Below, in pieces: positions 38,501 through 50,381 of a stretch of 64,000 nucleotides of DNA. The notes under the pieces were generated by a model that was given only the letters and a program-made list of their open reading frames with translations, searched no databases and was not told the DNA's origin. A program made the translations under genes and the position numbers. The stretch lies in contig JAHQIW010001244.1 of the NCBI GenBank assembly GCA_019055375.1, positions 248,001-312,000 of the forward strand. The letters run 5' to 3'. Every line of letters begins with the position of its first letter. The first letter of the stretch is position 1. Source of the stretch: Parelaphostrongylus tenuis (Eukaryota; Nematoda; Chromadorea; Rhabditida; Metastrongylidae).

Positions 38501-41500
38501 ATTATAGAATCCAATTGGATACTATTACCAATTTGATATTGCCTTTTTTCTGAATTAATCACTGAGCTATTACTGATCTGATTTCGCCTTCTTTTCTGAA
38601 TTTCCACTGTAGTGATCGAGGTAATTTTTCCGCGCTTTGAGATAGACGAGCTGGGGCGTTCCTTAGCACTCAGTTGATTGGTTGCTAGACAATATTGGGA
38701 ATGCGGATCAAATTGAAGCGTCTCTTATCAAACTGCTTTCTGATACTTTGCATCATAAGCCATTACGCTATCACGCCTCCACTTCGGAGTGGAATGAGAC
38801 CTTTCGTTATAATGGTGAGGTGATATTCAATCATCTTTGTGAAGGGTAGGTCATGAATTCTGCCTCATGGTGTATAACTGAGAAACCGGAGGGCGCTCAA
38901 CCTATAATTTCTTGTAGCAAGTCATTATCTAGCATTGTGATTGCTTTGCGATGGGAAATGGAAGTCTTCAATCTAGATTACATCCTAGGGTATGAGTACT
39001 CCAAATTCAATTTCATAAAACATTGATAGAGGTGAATAAACTCCCATCTGGCCTTTCTATGATTCGCGGTGGCCTACCAATTAATCAAGTCATTCCTGGT
39101 ATCCTTTAAGGAAGATTTGGTACGAGTCTGCTGACCCCGGTTACATAGAGTGCTCGGTAAGCTTGGTCTTTAAAGCGAAGAGCACACATTTATTGTAGCG
39201 CGCTTTCACTGCACTATGCGTGCCATCATCACGACGTTCCAGTACAAAACCGCATCAATCGAACTACATAATGATTCTTTTTGCTTCTCATGTAGTATTC
39301 ACAGAGATCTATTGATAATCCTGACAGAGAAAGTATTTATAGAATCAAAAATGCTAGTAAGTGTTCCTTACCTTGTATAAACCATACAATCTCAGGTAGC
39401 CAGCAGACCATTCGAAATTGTCTATCAAACTCCACACAGTATAGCCAACTATGTTGCAGCCGTCATTGATCGCTGAATAATTTCGATGGGAAGCTTATGT
39501 TCCATTTCTTATTCCGGCAATAGATTCAAATCGCTCTTTTACCCAAAGCTTCCAAAATGGGACAAACCAAAGCATCCGATAACCTTATAGAGGTAATGAG
39601 ATGTTCACTTGGATAGTCTGTGAGGAAACATCTTGTGGATCTTGAGAAAGTCTAGTCCACCAAATATGCAAGACCAGTTCTCTAGGGCTTCAGCTCAAGA
39701 GGCAATGTTGTGGTTTGTGACATTCACCACTAAAGTTCTGAAGAGATACACTAAAAAGATAAGCGTGTTTGGCTCACCTTGTGAAACAGCGGCGATGTGC
39801 TCCCTCAAATATCGCATTCTTGTGATATCATTGAGAGATTCGCCTGGAGTGTCCATACAACCATTCTCAGTGATGAATACCTTGAAACGACAGCGCTATT
39901 GCTGCTTGTTTCTCATGACTATTAAGGCAACAATTTCAAGTATACTATTTTGATGAGAAAAAACTATTCAGTATTCGTCTTTATTTCTTCTGATTTATGA
40001 ACTAATAGACACACGAATTTCCAATGTATCTCCTTTGAAACTCTCGTAATGTCAATGTTGAAAGCTAAAATTTTGTGATCATACATCAATCACCTCGGGA
40101 TTGCCGTATTGACGTCGAATATAATTTAGACCTTCTCGCAAACCTGCAGGATGGCTTCTGAGCCACGACATCTTGTCACCTACTCTAGAAATGAAATATA
40201 TGATTAAATGCAATATTCCAAGAAGTAATTAGAACTCTTGAGAGCATGTCACTTAACATTTGTTCTTTGGAGATAAAGAAGACTCACGGCATGTCCTTTG
40301 GGTTGGGAACAAATGTTCCATCAATATCGTAAGCAATAGTCTTGGGAGCACTAAATCGTAGTCAAGTGCAGTTAAAGATGAAAATGACATTGTATGAGAA
40401 AATATTATCGAGTCAAGAACTACTAGCAAACGAATAGTAGGAAACGATGGAATGTTTACGTCTTTTCTGAATAAATTGTACTATCGAGAAGCACCAACTT
40501 TTTTTCTTCCGGTCGAAATCGGCGAACAAAAAGTGTAATTAGGTAGTTCACTCCAAGAAAGTCGAAGGAACCTATAAAGTGTTCACATCTCAGTATTGAA
40601 GTTAGACGACGAGTATTTGAAAAGAATTTGTGTTGGAATCTCTATGCAAATTGAATTATTTCCTTTCAAAAATAGTAAGCTTGGATATCAGTCCTCGCTC
40701 AGATTTTCACTAGCCACATTTTTGTGATAGTTTTTTTTTTCTTCACTGCCTTTCTTTTCTTAGTTTTGGTAATTGATTTGGTGAAGTCAAGCTTATTGAA
40801 AAGATGGTAAGATGGAAAAGTGATTTTCATGAATACTCATTCAATCTTTGATAAATTCAAGTAAGTAAAAGTTTCAAGCTTGTTGAGCCACATTTTATCA
40901 CATTTTCCCTTATTTATTATTTTCGAATTCAAGCTCCTATTTGAAGTGGATATTCCAAAGTTTAGCGCGATTTCGAAAACTCGAATGCGTGCCAGTTAAG
41001 AACTGTTTTGTCCTACCATCTTGTTGATAAAGCCCTAAAATCTCTAGGCGTAAATTAGCCCTTAGGTATGCGCCATGCACTCGTCTTCAATTTTTTACTT
41101 CGTTTGAGGTGATTAAATGCATATCTCGCCTTTAAAATCAATTCCTCGAGATATCAAGCGTTCTACTGGAAGGGAACCAAACCAGTGGTCCTATTTCTTC
41201 GCCAAAAGACTAAAAGAAAGATATGATGCTCAACGATACCTAGAGCGAAGAGGACCCACTGGGCTACTTTTGCTCGCTGTAGGTAAAGATGGAACTGTTG
41301 CTGATGACCCCTCGAGTCACTCGACGATCAACGAGACAACAGGTGATACAGGTTATATAATAGTAGTCTAAGAAAAAAAATTTTGCCCAACGAAATACAA
41401 GCGAAAGAAAAAACTCAGGTGATCTTCTGGAGCGTAATCTTATTTCGAATGTTACAGTGTTGCAGAAAGGCTTTTCAAAAAGATACTAAGACTATCACAA

Positions 41501-44500
41501 AAATTTCATGTCCAGTGGAGGGAATCCGTTTTCTTTTGTCTTCGTCTTATACATAAGAACCATATTTTGCGTATAAAAAACATAAATAAGTAGGTTCTTT
41601 ACACACTTTGAAGGAGAAAGAAGAAACGGTGGAGTCATCTTTGTACACGTAATATTATTTTGAATACAAGTTCTTATCTGACGCGTTATGACCAAAGTTC
41701 AGTGGGATGAAGGAAGCGCGAAGACAGGTCTTCATGTGACTTACTCTTACTCACAATACGAAATTTGATAACAATTGATATTACAACTTCGTAACGATAG
41801 ATTTTCAAAATACTGCTGGTTGGCGGTCAGAAGAAATAGATTCTTTTATACATTCTTGCAGCGATAGATATTCATTCCAAGAGATGGTCAATGCTTACAA
41901 ATATCATGCCTTGCTAAAGTTGTTAGTATAAAATGTGCATACCGATTAGCATTTTCTTTTCATATTCCGTAAAATGTGGAAGTCGACTCGTTGTTCTCCC
42001 TTCCGCCATAGACTTCCCATCAACAGTTCTCCGCATTTCTGGCGGGTAATCGCCTAAATTGAAGGCCTTTGTGTACTCCCATGTACCATTAATTTTGCTT
42101 ATGAATTCAGTCTATGCTCATGTGTTCAAGCAGTTAAGTCGGTGGCTTACAGATCTATGTATGATGAATGTAGGAAACCGAATAAGATTTTGCTGATTTC
42201 TTTGAACGCAGTTACTTCCAAGAAGTAGCCTTTTCTGTGACTTCTGTGACAGTTTGACTTTCACATCTTGTAAATTCGCTCACAGATTCAAGCATGCATA
42301 TGTGAGTGTCTTTTTTGAGTGAGTGAAATCCTGCAACCGATTGATTCCTCCGAAAGCATGCATTTGAGTAACTGAAAAATTTTGAGAAAAACTGGCTTTG
42401 CTCTAAGGTCTATTATGAGCTGAGATTCGAAAGCTACATGAGGCACATGTCAGACCTAGCATCACGTGAAAACCAGGCTCACTATCTAGCGGGTATCGCT
42501 GAAAATTATAAAGGTCAGCTGATTCATTTCGTTGACTACAAAAGAGTTACAGATACAAACTGTGATCTAACGGATGGACTGTTGCTTGAGCGATTTCAGG
42601 AGCAATTAAGACAATGAGGTTGGAAACGACATTAGTGGTCATCAGTGACACACCACCAACATAGTTTTCACTTGAGCTGTAAAATGCCACAGTTCGTTAA
42701 GGAAACCAGAAAAAGCAGTGCCTTAATCCAGAGAAGTTACCAACTTGGCATCCTTATCAACACGTGCACACAGCACTGTGACATTGTGTGCCCTTTAAGA
42801 GCTCAGTGGAGACCAAGGGATGGATAGAGAAGTGATAAATGATGCAGTACATAGTTAACAAGGTGATATGCGATGCTCTGGATTGAATTTTTCCCCAACT
42901 CTCTTGCAATCAGTCAACTGAACTCCTAAGATCTCCTCAGCTCTATTTCCAAAACTATGAAAAGAATAGTCTGCATCACTATTCTGCGACATCTGTGGAG
43001 AAGATGGAGTTGTCAAGCATTAGACGAAACCAAACGTGAAGTAATCGGAATTCTTTGGGGAGAATGCGTGCAAAGAAAAGAATCGAATACAAGAAGTGGT
43101 GTAATCTTCCAGTGGATTCTGATAAGGGTCGATATGTGAGATAAAACAGTAAGAGCCATAAACCCGATGACACCAGAAATTCTGTAGTTTTAAAAACCAG
43201 AAACTTCATTTCGCAACAGTCCTTTGTCTTTGAAAGAAAAAGTCCAGTGAGAGTAAAATATTCAACCTAATAATTCATTACTATGCAAAACTACCACGGA
43301 TCTCCCTCTCTGAGGGATCCGCCTGGTTAGCCGCGAGGGTACGTGGCGCGTTACCAGGTGGTGGATAGGAGAATAAACGCAAACCAAAAGCGACCGTGTG
43401 CTTCGCAGAGACGCAGGTGGATTCAGGGCATGAGCTTCCCTGCTTCTGCATTGCTAATTTGACACATTTCCATTTCTGCTAGTCAAATCGACCAGAGGTC
43501 TGCAATTAAGAGGCTGGGAAATACATGGGGAGCCGTTTAGGGTCGCTTCCAACAAATAAGCTCCCCCGCTCCTCCGAGAGAGACTGGCAAGCTACTCGTG
43601 AGTACCCAGGCTCCAAATTCAGAGCCTAGCGAGATATACGTTGGGTGTCAAAATGCTAGAAACAGCAATAAGTTTAGGCCTCCTTCCCCTGGAATCGAAG
43701 GAGCCTCGGTACGGCGACGCTTGGTAGGACGGGTACGGAGATGCTGCTAAAATCTCAGGGCCGAACCAGGCTGCCAAAATGGAACCGGACTAAAATGACG
43801 ATCTATACCTATAATGCTCGAACACTTGCTCACTAATCCGCTGTAGAAGATCTATTGATTTGAGCAAGAAAGACAAGGCACCACAAACTGGGATGTACAC
43901 AAATCAGAAGTCCTCTTTTGGGAAGACACCGCTGCCGACAACATCGACGAAAAATACGACCGGCTTGTTGAATATCTTCACTTTAGCGCTATGAAAGCCG
44001 AGAGTCCTGAAGTCACAAAGAGACGCTTGTCTCCGGAGACACTTTAGCTGATACGTTAACGTGGAATCGCACGAGCTAAAGGTAACCGGAACCTTACGTG
44101 CGGACTTGCGAAACACTGCGGAGGAGCGATAAAGGAAGAGACGTAAAGAGAGACGACTAGCAGTTATGGCAGAAGCGGCAGAAGCTGGATAGTGCATTCG
44201 CAAAGCCCAGCGTGGCTTCGCTAATTATAAAACGGAGATGATTGCACTCCGATACCCTGACAGAACACTCAAAGCTTCTAAATGGTCATTGGAGAAAATC
44301 ATCCGCCGGTACTATTTGGATCTCTTCGCTGACCATGTCTTCTCACCGTATTATAAATTGAAAGGGGATGAATTTGTCGTTTCACCGGTCCTCCCTTTCA
44401 AAACCGTACATGCTATATCGTTGGTGAAGAACGGAAGAACACCCGGTCCACACAGGATCAGACCAGAACACCTGAAGAACCTACTGCCAATTCTCATTAA

Positions 44501-47500
44501 CACCCTGGCTCGGCTCTTTACTCGCTACCTATCAGAATTCATGGTTCCCATTCAATGGAAAACCAGCAAGACCATGTTGCTCTTCAAAAAGCGATGCCTT
44601 CACAATATACGCAATTATATGATTCTTCGTGAGCTTTATAAAGATTTCACGACCAAAATATCTCCATTCTACAACAATATCACCATTGACGTAAGAAGAG
44701 GGGTTCGACAAGGCGATACAATTTTACTAAAATTATTCACTGCCACCTTCCCAAACGTCATACTAACATTAGAATGAGACGATAGAGGAGTGAAACTTGA
44801 AGGTTGGTAATTCTTTGCTTTGCTGATGATGTCGTCCTCATAACACCAAGCAGCAGCCAAGTGGAACGAATGTTGACCAGTTTCGACAACGCCTTCGGAA
44901 AGATTGGTTTTCAACTAAATCTGACGAAAACGATGGTCATAAGGAACGGATGGGTTTTGAATATTCCATTCACGCTCAACGGATCGAACATCTCCATATG
45001 CTCCACCTACGTCTATTTAGGTCGTGAAATCAGCATAACGAATGACCTAGTTCCACAGCTGAGCAGGAGGAAACGCGTGGCTTCGAGAACGTGTAAGAGG
45101 ACCGAAGATGTAGTGAAAAGGACAGAGAAAATCCGACTCTATGCCCACCTTTTGACTCGACGATTTTACTTACCCCAACGTATGCAGCAGAAATTTGGTC
45201 GCTACGCAAGCAGGATAAGAGATCACCTGGCGTTATTGAACGCGCAGTCGAAAGGTCGATGCTAGTAGTATCCCATATCTCACAAATGAGAGAAAGGATC
45301 CGGAGTTCCGACCTGCGTCAAAGTTGGAAGATCAAAGAGCGAAAGCCGTCACCGACTGGATTTCTTGAGACATCAAGCGCTTCACAGTAAGACCACCAAC
45401 CCGATAGTCCTATTTCTTCACGAAGAAAGAAATGATGCTCAGCGAATCTCTAGAGCGAGGAGGGCCCATTGGGCTACTCTTGTACGCGGTAGGGAAAAAT
45501 GGAGGTGTTGCTGGTACCCGCTCGAGTCACTCGATGATCAATGGGATGACAGGTGATACAGGTGGTGCCAAACTGCTTTCAAGGAAGTGATTATGAAAAA
45601 TGAAGTGAAATGGCATAAGTGAAAAAGAACTCGTAGCGAATGTTACTTTACGTTCGTTTCGCATTTTCTTTTACAACCTTGTGCAATGTCATGGAATGAA
45701 GCGACAGTTTCTGATTACGCGACCGCCATAGTGTCCACCTAGTAGTCTATATTCTTATCCTTAATTTCGGAAAAGGAATTGTGTTCTCAATGTGAGGCAG
45801 AGGTTAGTGGTAAGTGTTGCATTAGAAATCACTTTCAATTCAACAACTGTACAACAGCAAAGAAAAGAGCCATTCCGTAGATGATGAGAACACAATCTAC
45901 AAAATAGAACTAACAGGTGAGCATTCCTTGACCACATATTCATCAAACAAGTACAGCGAAAGAAAGACTAACTAAAAACACTCATGACCGTTAAACCCGT
46001 ATTGAAAACGTCTTTGAATGTCTTAAAAGATTTTGGGAAAACCAACAAACCTCTGAAAAGCGGGTGAACAAACCAGTCAATTGTCCACTGTCGCAGTTTC
46101 TTTGCAAAATCTCTCTCAGACTTCATTAGAGGTTCCACCCAAGCCAATCCATTGCTGAGGCCAACTTTTCCTTAAAATTAGGCAAATACGTGTCCTGCGA
46201 CGCCATAAAGAACACTAATTCAAATAACCTTTCTGGTAAGCAAATAAACCATGGTAGATGCGATAAGCATGTGCATGTGCAAGCAGCATATTATGACCGG
46301 CTAGATACTGCGCCCAGTGACAATGGGCCTGAGCATTTCACTATTGACTCCAGCTTAAGAAGAACTAATAAGTTGTATCTGTACTCATATTTACCTCAAT
46401 ACCTCCTGGAGCAATTTTGAATGGGATTCCACAGTATCCAAAGGCCGCTTGCGAAAACGGCTCATCAATAGTGATCCAAAGCTTTACCTGAATTTATTTT
46501 TGCTCAGTCTTAATATGTTCGTCAGCTACGCTTGCTCAAGGAGCGTAGCGCATTGGTTGAAATTGCCCTATAACAACATATGGTCGATGGTGTCGCGATC
46601 TCGCGCTGAAGGTCCACTGAGCCTCCGTTTCCTTCTGGAGTCTGCAAATTGCTACCATATGTATCTCGGAGATCAACTGCACTGGTCTTTTTCATAGTTT
46701 CGTTTCCTTTTTTCTAAGATATCCAGGTCGATTCGGTTTTTGTTGGATAATTTCTGGTCTTTCTTGTATGAATTTCAATATTGGTAGAGTTGCTTATGTG
46801 CAGTGAAAGCACTTTCTTAACACATTGGGGACTGCAGACTAACGGCGCTATCCCCACCTCGCCAAGCGCCTCGGCTTGATGGCGAGTAGCCCACGGTGAC
46901 GAGTGACAAATGCCTCGGGGTATCGTCTCTTGTGCCAAAGCGCACGTCAGTGCGGACTACTCGCCGCCAAAATGAACATTTCTGGCGCCTCTTTTTCGGC
47001 CGCGGAGACGTGAGAGTGTTGAGTGACTTATGGCAGAGACAAACCATAGATTGCGCGCATCGGTTGACCCATTTAACGCCATACATCTGCTAATTATCTT
47101 ATATTCTCTGCAGTGAATTTCTGCATTCCCTTTTATCCCATGTCGTACAAAGTACTTCCAATAGTGCAATGTATATTCTGCAAGTTTTTTAAAGAGGTTG
47201 GAGAGGCTTTTCAAGCAGCAGTCTTTGATAAGTTCGCCACCTTTCGAAATTATTCGCCATATTCAATGGAAATTTTTCGAGTATGCGATAGATTTTTGCA
47301 CCTACTCAATCTAAAATGAACATAGGCAGGGCTCTTAGTCGTCGTTACATTAAAACAGATAACAATCGCACAGCTTTTATCTTCTTCCTTCTTTATTTGC
47401 CCCATAACAGTATTCAATTTTTGAAGTGATTTTTTACATAGGCTCAATTAACCTCAGTAACTCAATTTTAGGAAACTTCACTGTACTTATCAATCCTCTA

Positions 47501-49859
47501 GTGTTGTTACTGCTGCATTGATTTTCCCACTTTTCATCAAAAAGATAACGATTACCGTCGTTAAAAACGTACACTATATTCAAATCCGTCAAACACTGAT
47601 ATAAATGATCAAATGCATATCTTGCCTTTACAATAGCTTCTGTTGGCACACTGTTCTTTCAATCCAGTGCTGCTATTTTCCTGACAAGTCTGACAACAAT
47701 TTGCCAATTCCAGAGTGATAGAAGACTTGGTGAGCTTTAGGCAGTTTGATCACGTTTGTATCGCAGGGCGCCTCTACCACTGAGTCACCTGCTCTATATT
47801 TCAAGTAAAGTTTATTAATGTAAGTATAGGGCCACATTTATAACACAACTAGAAGGTCTGAGTGACATGTCTTTCGTCCTGCACCATTTTCGCCATATCC
47901 TTGCGGTAAATATAATAAGCATTTTTTATACCGATATCCACAAATTATCTTATAATCACGCCACTCTCAGATGTGGCCATTATTAACTGGAAGTTTATAT
48001 AACATCAAGAATGACCAACTTTATCTCCGAATTCCCAGAAGCAAAACATGGCATACTGACGGAAGTAGTCAACCATTTCTCTGTTTAGCCAACCGGCAAT
48101 CTCTTGAAGTGCAACGGGAAGATCCCAGTGATAAAGAGTAACCTAGAAACAATATCAGCTCTAAATTACATACATAATCAGATAAATCACACATGCAACC
48201 ACTTAGTTCTCATGCGAGGTGTAGAACGGAACTACTATGGATCAAGACACTTACAGTAGCTATCGTCGCTAAAACGAGCACTCACATCACTTGAAATACT
48301 CAATTGAAGACAAAAGTAATCTTTCTTCAAAATACTTTTCTTGCTGCACAAAATTACTCCTTTGCTCATCAACGAAGTATAAAATGCTTAGTTCGAAATA
48401 TTAGATAGATGAATTCACATTTTGATTCTACTAGTTTTATTAGTTTCATTCGTTTCTCACCATCGGTTCAATACCATTCTTGATAAGAGCATCAATCACG
48501 TCGTGATAGTACTGTATTCCCTTGTGATTTGGACTCGTAATGACACCCTTGGGAAACATACGTGACCACGAAAAGGAAAATCGATAGTGAGTAACCTGTA
48601 ACTTTTCAGAAAATCCAAATCTAGAAAGAAAATGAAATTAATACGCGATTTGTTGCCTTTTCACAAAACATAACTATATAAGTTCATAAAATTCATCCAT
48701 GATTTGCACTAATGACAAGTCTAGTCGAAAATACATTCATACTTACACCAAGCGATTTCATCAACTGAATGTCCTCGCGATATTTGTGATAACTATCTGC
48801 AGCAATGTCTGCCGTGGAATTATCGGCAACCCTCCCGGGTTTCCTTTGATACATATCCCAGTTCGCCGGACCTCGTCCTAAATCGCTTTCTCTGAGCTTT
48901 CCAATTTCAGTTCCGTGTCAATGAGTTGTGCGCTCCCCAGCGTTTACGACTGTGAAAACCAGAAAGCAGATTTCCTTTTCTCAATCTAATTTCTGCTATT
49001 GAGATAAACCTTATACGAGTTCTCAAAATTATTATGAAAGATACTCTTTGCTTTGAAAACAGCTCATAATTTTCACGTCCTCCTCTAGTACTTGTAATAA
49101 ATACATAGCTTTGGTAACAAATGTTCATAAAATTGAAGCATCATTTGAAAGCTGAACTTCCTTCTTTCCAGTGACAGTACTATAAAGCCAGTCTCACCAT
49201 CCTCTTTTGCTGCTCCTTCGATTTGAAAGGCCGAAGTGGCGACACCCCATTTGAACTTGGATGGGAAATTGTAGACTTGTGGTCGAGGTTTCTGGAAGTG
49301 TAGTCAGACCATACAGCAACTATTAATCAAATTCTTAACAATTTGGTTACTAAGACAACTTTCATTTATGCTGAAATTCCATTGATATCAGAACGTAACA
49401 GCTTAGCGATTTGTGTCTGACTGGACTTAACAAATCAGCATTAGGCAACTAAAATAATGCTCAACAACTACAGTCTCTATAAGCTGTTTATAAGCGAAAA
49501 GGAATGACGCACTTGTTGCCATGAATTAGTTCACGCCACATTCATTCTAGTTCTTTGAGCACTTAGTGTTACTAGTTTGTTTTCTTACAATCCTCTTCAT
49601 TTTCTTATGCTGTCATCGATTTTGATTCTCTATACATTTACACTTGACTGCTATCAACTCATGTTGGAAATTAATATAACTGTTTATTTGGACCAAACAG
49701 TGATGATCTTACATGTAGAAAGAAAGATCTCAGAACCCGCAATACCTACGAAAAACCCTAGCAATCGGTGGGAAAATCAGGACTTACTGGTACGCAATCA
49801 GCGTCCGTGAAGTCGATTACGGTAGCTGCTATGAGCAACAGACCGACTTTTCCGAGCAT
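35507..49859 (-). CDS. GH1 beta-glycosidase, copy B (intact, 15 exons, 511 aa)
   Basis: Secreted glycoside hydrolase family 1 enzyme, expected to cleave beta-glucosides or beta-galactosides by the retaining mechanism. Exons, 5' to 3': 49788-49859, 49198-49291, 48747-48877, 48461-48595, 48020-48142, 46395-46487, 46229-46328, 46051-46170, 41943-42053, 40499-40571, 40288-40350, 40094-40184, 39778-39880, 39372-39472, 35507-35632. They total 1536 nt with matching phases and no internal stop. Residues 1-22 form a signal peptide. GH1 landmarks are Gln47 (SAFQIEGA), RFSFSWSR near 104-111, His149 (TLYHW), acid/base Glu194 in TIDEP (usually T-x-NEP), nucleophile Glu407 in TENG, and Glu457/Trp458 in NFEWSAGY. 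Length is normal for the family. An RTE element sits in intron 8. The substrate cannot be told. A klotho-like non-catalytic role is unlikely because both catalytic Glu residues are present. Confidence 0.93.
35850..36000 (+). mobile_element. tRNA-like SINE head, second type, unit B
   Basis: Orthologue of 4360-4520 (CATAGCGGCAAAGAAACG, then ATTTGAATCATAACC). Both boxes are weakened. Confidence 0.42.
36640..37150 (-). other. Conserved open block in GH1 intron 14, copy B
   Basis: Counterpart of 5114-5700. The same protein similarity is spread over two overlapping minus-strand frames (36717-37010 and 36923-37144), so this copy has at least one frameshift. If it was coding, this copy is broken. 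Identity unknown. Confidence 0.33.
38740..39115 (-). mobile_element. SINE-like element in GH1 copy B intron 14
   Basis: Orthologue of 6335-6745, with GTGATAGCGTAATGG near the A box and body segments matching the family. Predates the duplication. Confidence 0.5.
41060..41137 (-). mobile_element. SINE body fragment, reverse
   Basis: Reverse complement of the SINE body (GCGCCATGCA to AGGTGATTAAATGCAT). Cut on its right by the RTE 3' fragment. Confidence 0.6.
41138..41365 (+). mobile_element. RTE 3' end fragment in GH1 copy B intron 9
   Basis: Encodes the C-terminal tail of the RTE protein: [20 protein letters not shown], then [10 protein letters not shown]. It then continues into the 3' tail (CAACAGGTGATACAGG). 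This is a typical 5'-truncated LINE insertion. It abuts a minus-strand SINE fragment on its left. Confidence 0.8.
42260..43170. mobile_element. 0.9-kb unit B-specific insertion in GH1 intron 8
   Basis: Copy A runs straight from the sequence matching 42255 to that matching 43172 (near 17730), so this block was inserted in B or lost from A. It holds short plus-strand open frames (42645-42827, 42957-43139) without a known motif, and I see no clear inverted ends. Confidence 0.4.
43290..45567 (+). mobile_element. RTE-clade retrotransposon, internally deleted, inside GH1 copy B intron 8
   Basis: Same family as 31139-34480 and opposite in direction to the host gene. The leader (CCCTCTCTGAGGG hairpin), the first codons of the endonuclease (near 43795) and the reverse transcriptase (FADD at 44819-44830) remain. 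Most of the endonuclease is missing, with a jump near 43885, and a second gap near 44615 removes the reverse transcriptase segment before the ELYKDFTTK motif. The 3' end reads GATACAGGTGGTG. Copy A has no insertion at this point (17830-17870), so it arrived after the duplication. Confidence 0.88.
46540..46695 (+). mobile_element. tRNA-derived SINE in GH1 copy B intron 5 (5' part)
   Basis: Orthologous to 18795-19090: GCGTAGCGCATTGGTTG (A box region), then GTCGCGATCTCGCGC. The 3' half is missing. Confidence 0.68.
46800..47095. repeat. GC-rich repeat in GH1 copy B intron 5
   Basis: Counterpart of 19640-19720 plus 20560-20760, but here the two halves are adjacent. Open frames on both strands (46714-47093) follow from its high GC content and show no protein motif. 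Confidence 0.45.
47600..47800 (-). mobile_element. tRNA-derived SINE in GH1 copy B intron 5, reverse
   Basis: Orthologue of 20845-21045, with plus-strand CGCCTCTACCACTGAGTC and AATGCATATCTTGCC. It sits the same distance from GH1 exon 5. Confidence 0.7.
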
Positions 49860-49888
49860 AATCTCCTGATTATGAACGCATCTAAAAT
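49860..49888 (-). promoter_or_regulatory. Probable trans-splice acceptor and 5' UTR of GH1 copy B
   Basis: The minus strand reads AATTTTAG ending at 49882, then a 22-nt leader before the ATG at 49859. The leader begins ATGCGTTCATAA, a three-codon upstream ORF that copy A lacks. The position equals the copy A site, supporting a shared start. Confidence 0.45.
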
Positions 49889-50066
49889 TGAGCATCACCA
49901 CCGTCAGAGTTTCGCTGACGATTCAGAGGAGGGTTTACTAGAAATATATAACATGAAGTTAGCAAAATCTTACAACTAGTGTACAAGATAGAAGGAATGG
50001 AGAGTGAGTGAAAAGTAACAAAATGATAGAACTCATTTTCAAACTGCAACTATGTACTTTTTGAAA

Positions 50067-50072
50067 TTATCA
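50067..50072 (-). promoter_or_regulatory. GATA-type site (TGATAA) upstream of GH1 copy B
   Basis: TGATAA on the minus strand about 185 bp above the acceptor. TGATAA is the preferred site of intestinal GATA factors of the ELT-2 type in nematodes. The aligned place in copy A (near 23740) reads differently. A six-base match is weak evidence. Confidence 0.2.
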
Positions 50073-50381
50073 GGCACTAGAAATGACAACAAAGACTTCG
50101 GTCACACCTTGTTCAAAAAGCGAAAGGAATCAGTCATACAAATCGATGTTATAAATGATCAATATGTCTTAATATATACTTCAGTTTGTTTTAAATAGCG
50201 GTTAAAACTAAGCTATTTCCTCGAATCTCAGCTATTGAGCTTTTGACTTTTCTTCTAGTGTTTACACTATCGGCTGCAGTGAGGTACCCATTATTTTTTC
50301 ACATTATTGTGTTAAATCCTAAGACAGACTGTCTATCAACCTCGGCATGCTACAGTAATTCTTATCTTTTCTTTCTCCTAA

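Noticed and set aside
39633..39953. 106-codon plus-strand open frame
   Set aside because: It is antisense to GH1 copy B exon 13, which reads TENG on the minus strand.
44238..44777. 179-codon open frame as a separate gene
   Set aside because: Part of the decayed RTE reverse transcriptase; adjoining frames continue the same protein.
46190..46697. Plus-strand open frames in unit B near 46.2-46.7 kb
   Set aside because: Antisense to GH1 exons 6 and 7 of copy B plus SINE sequence.
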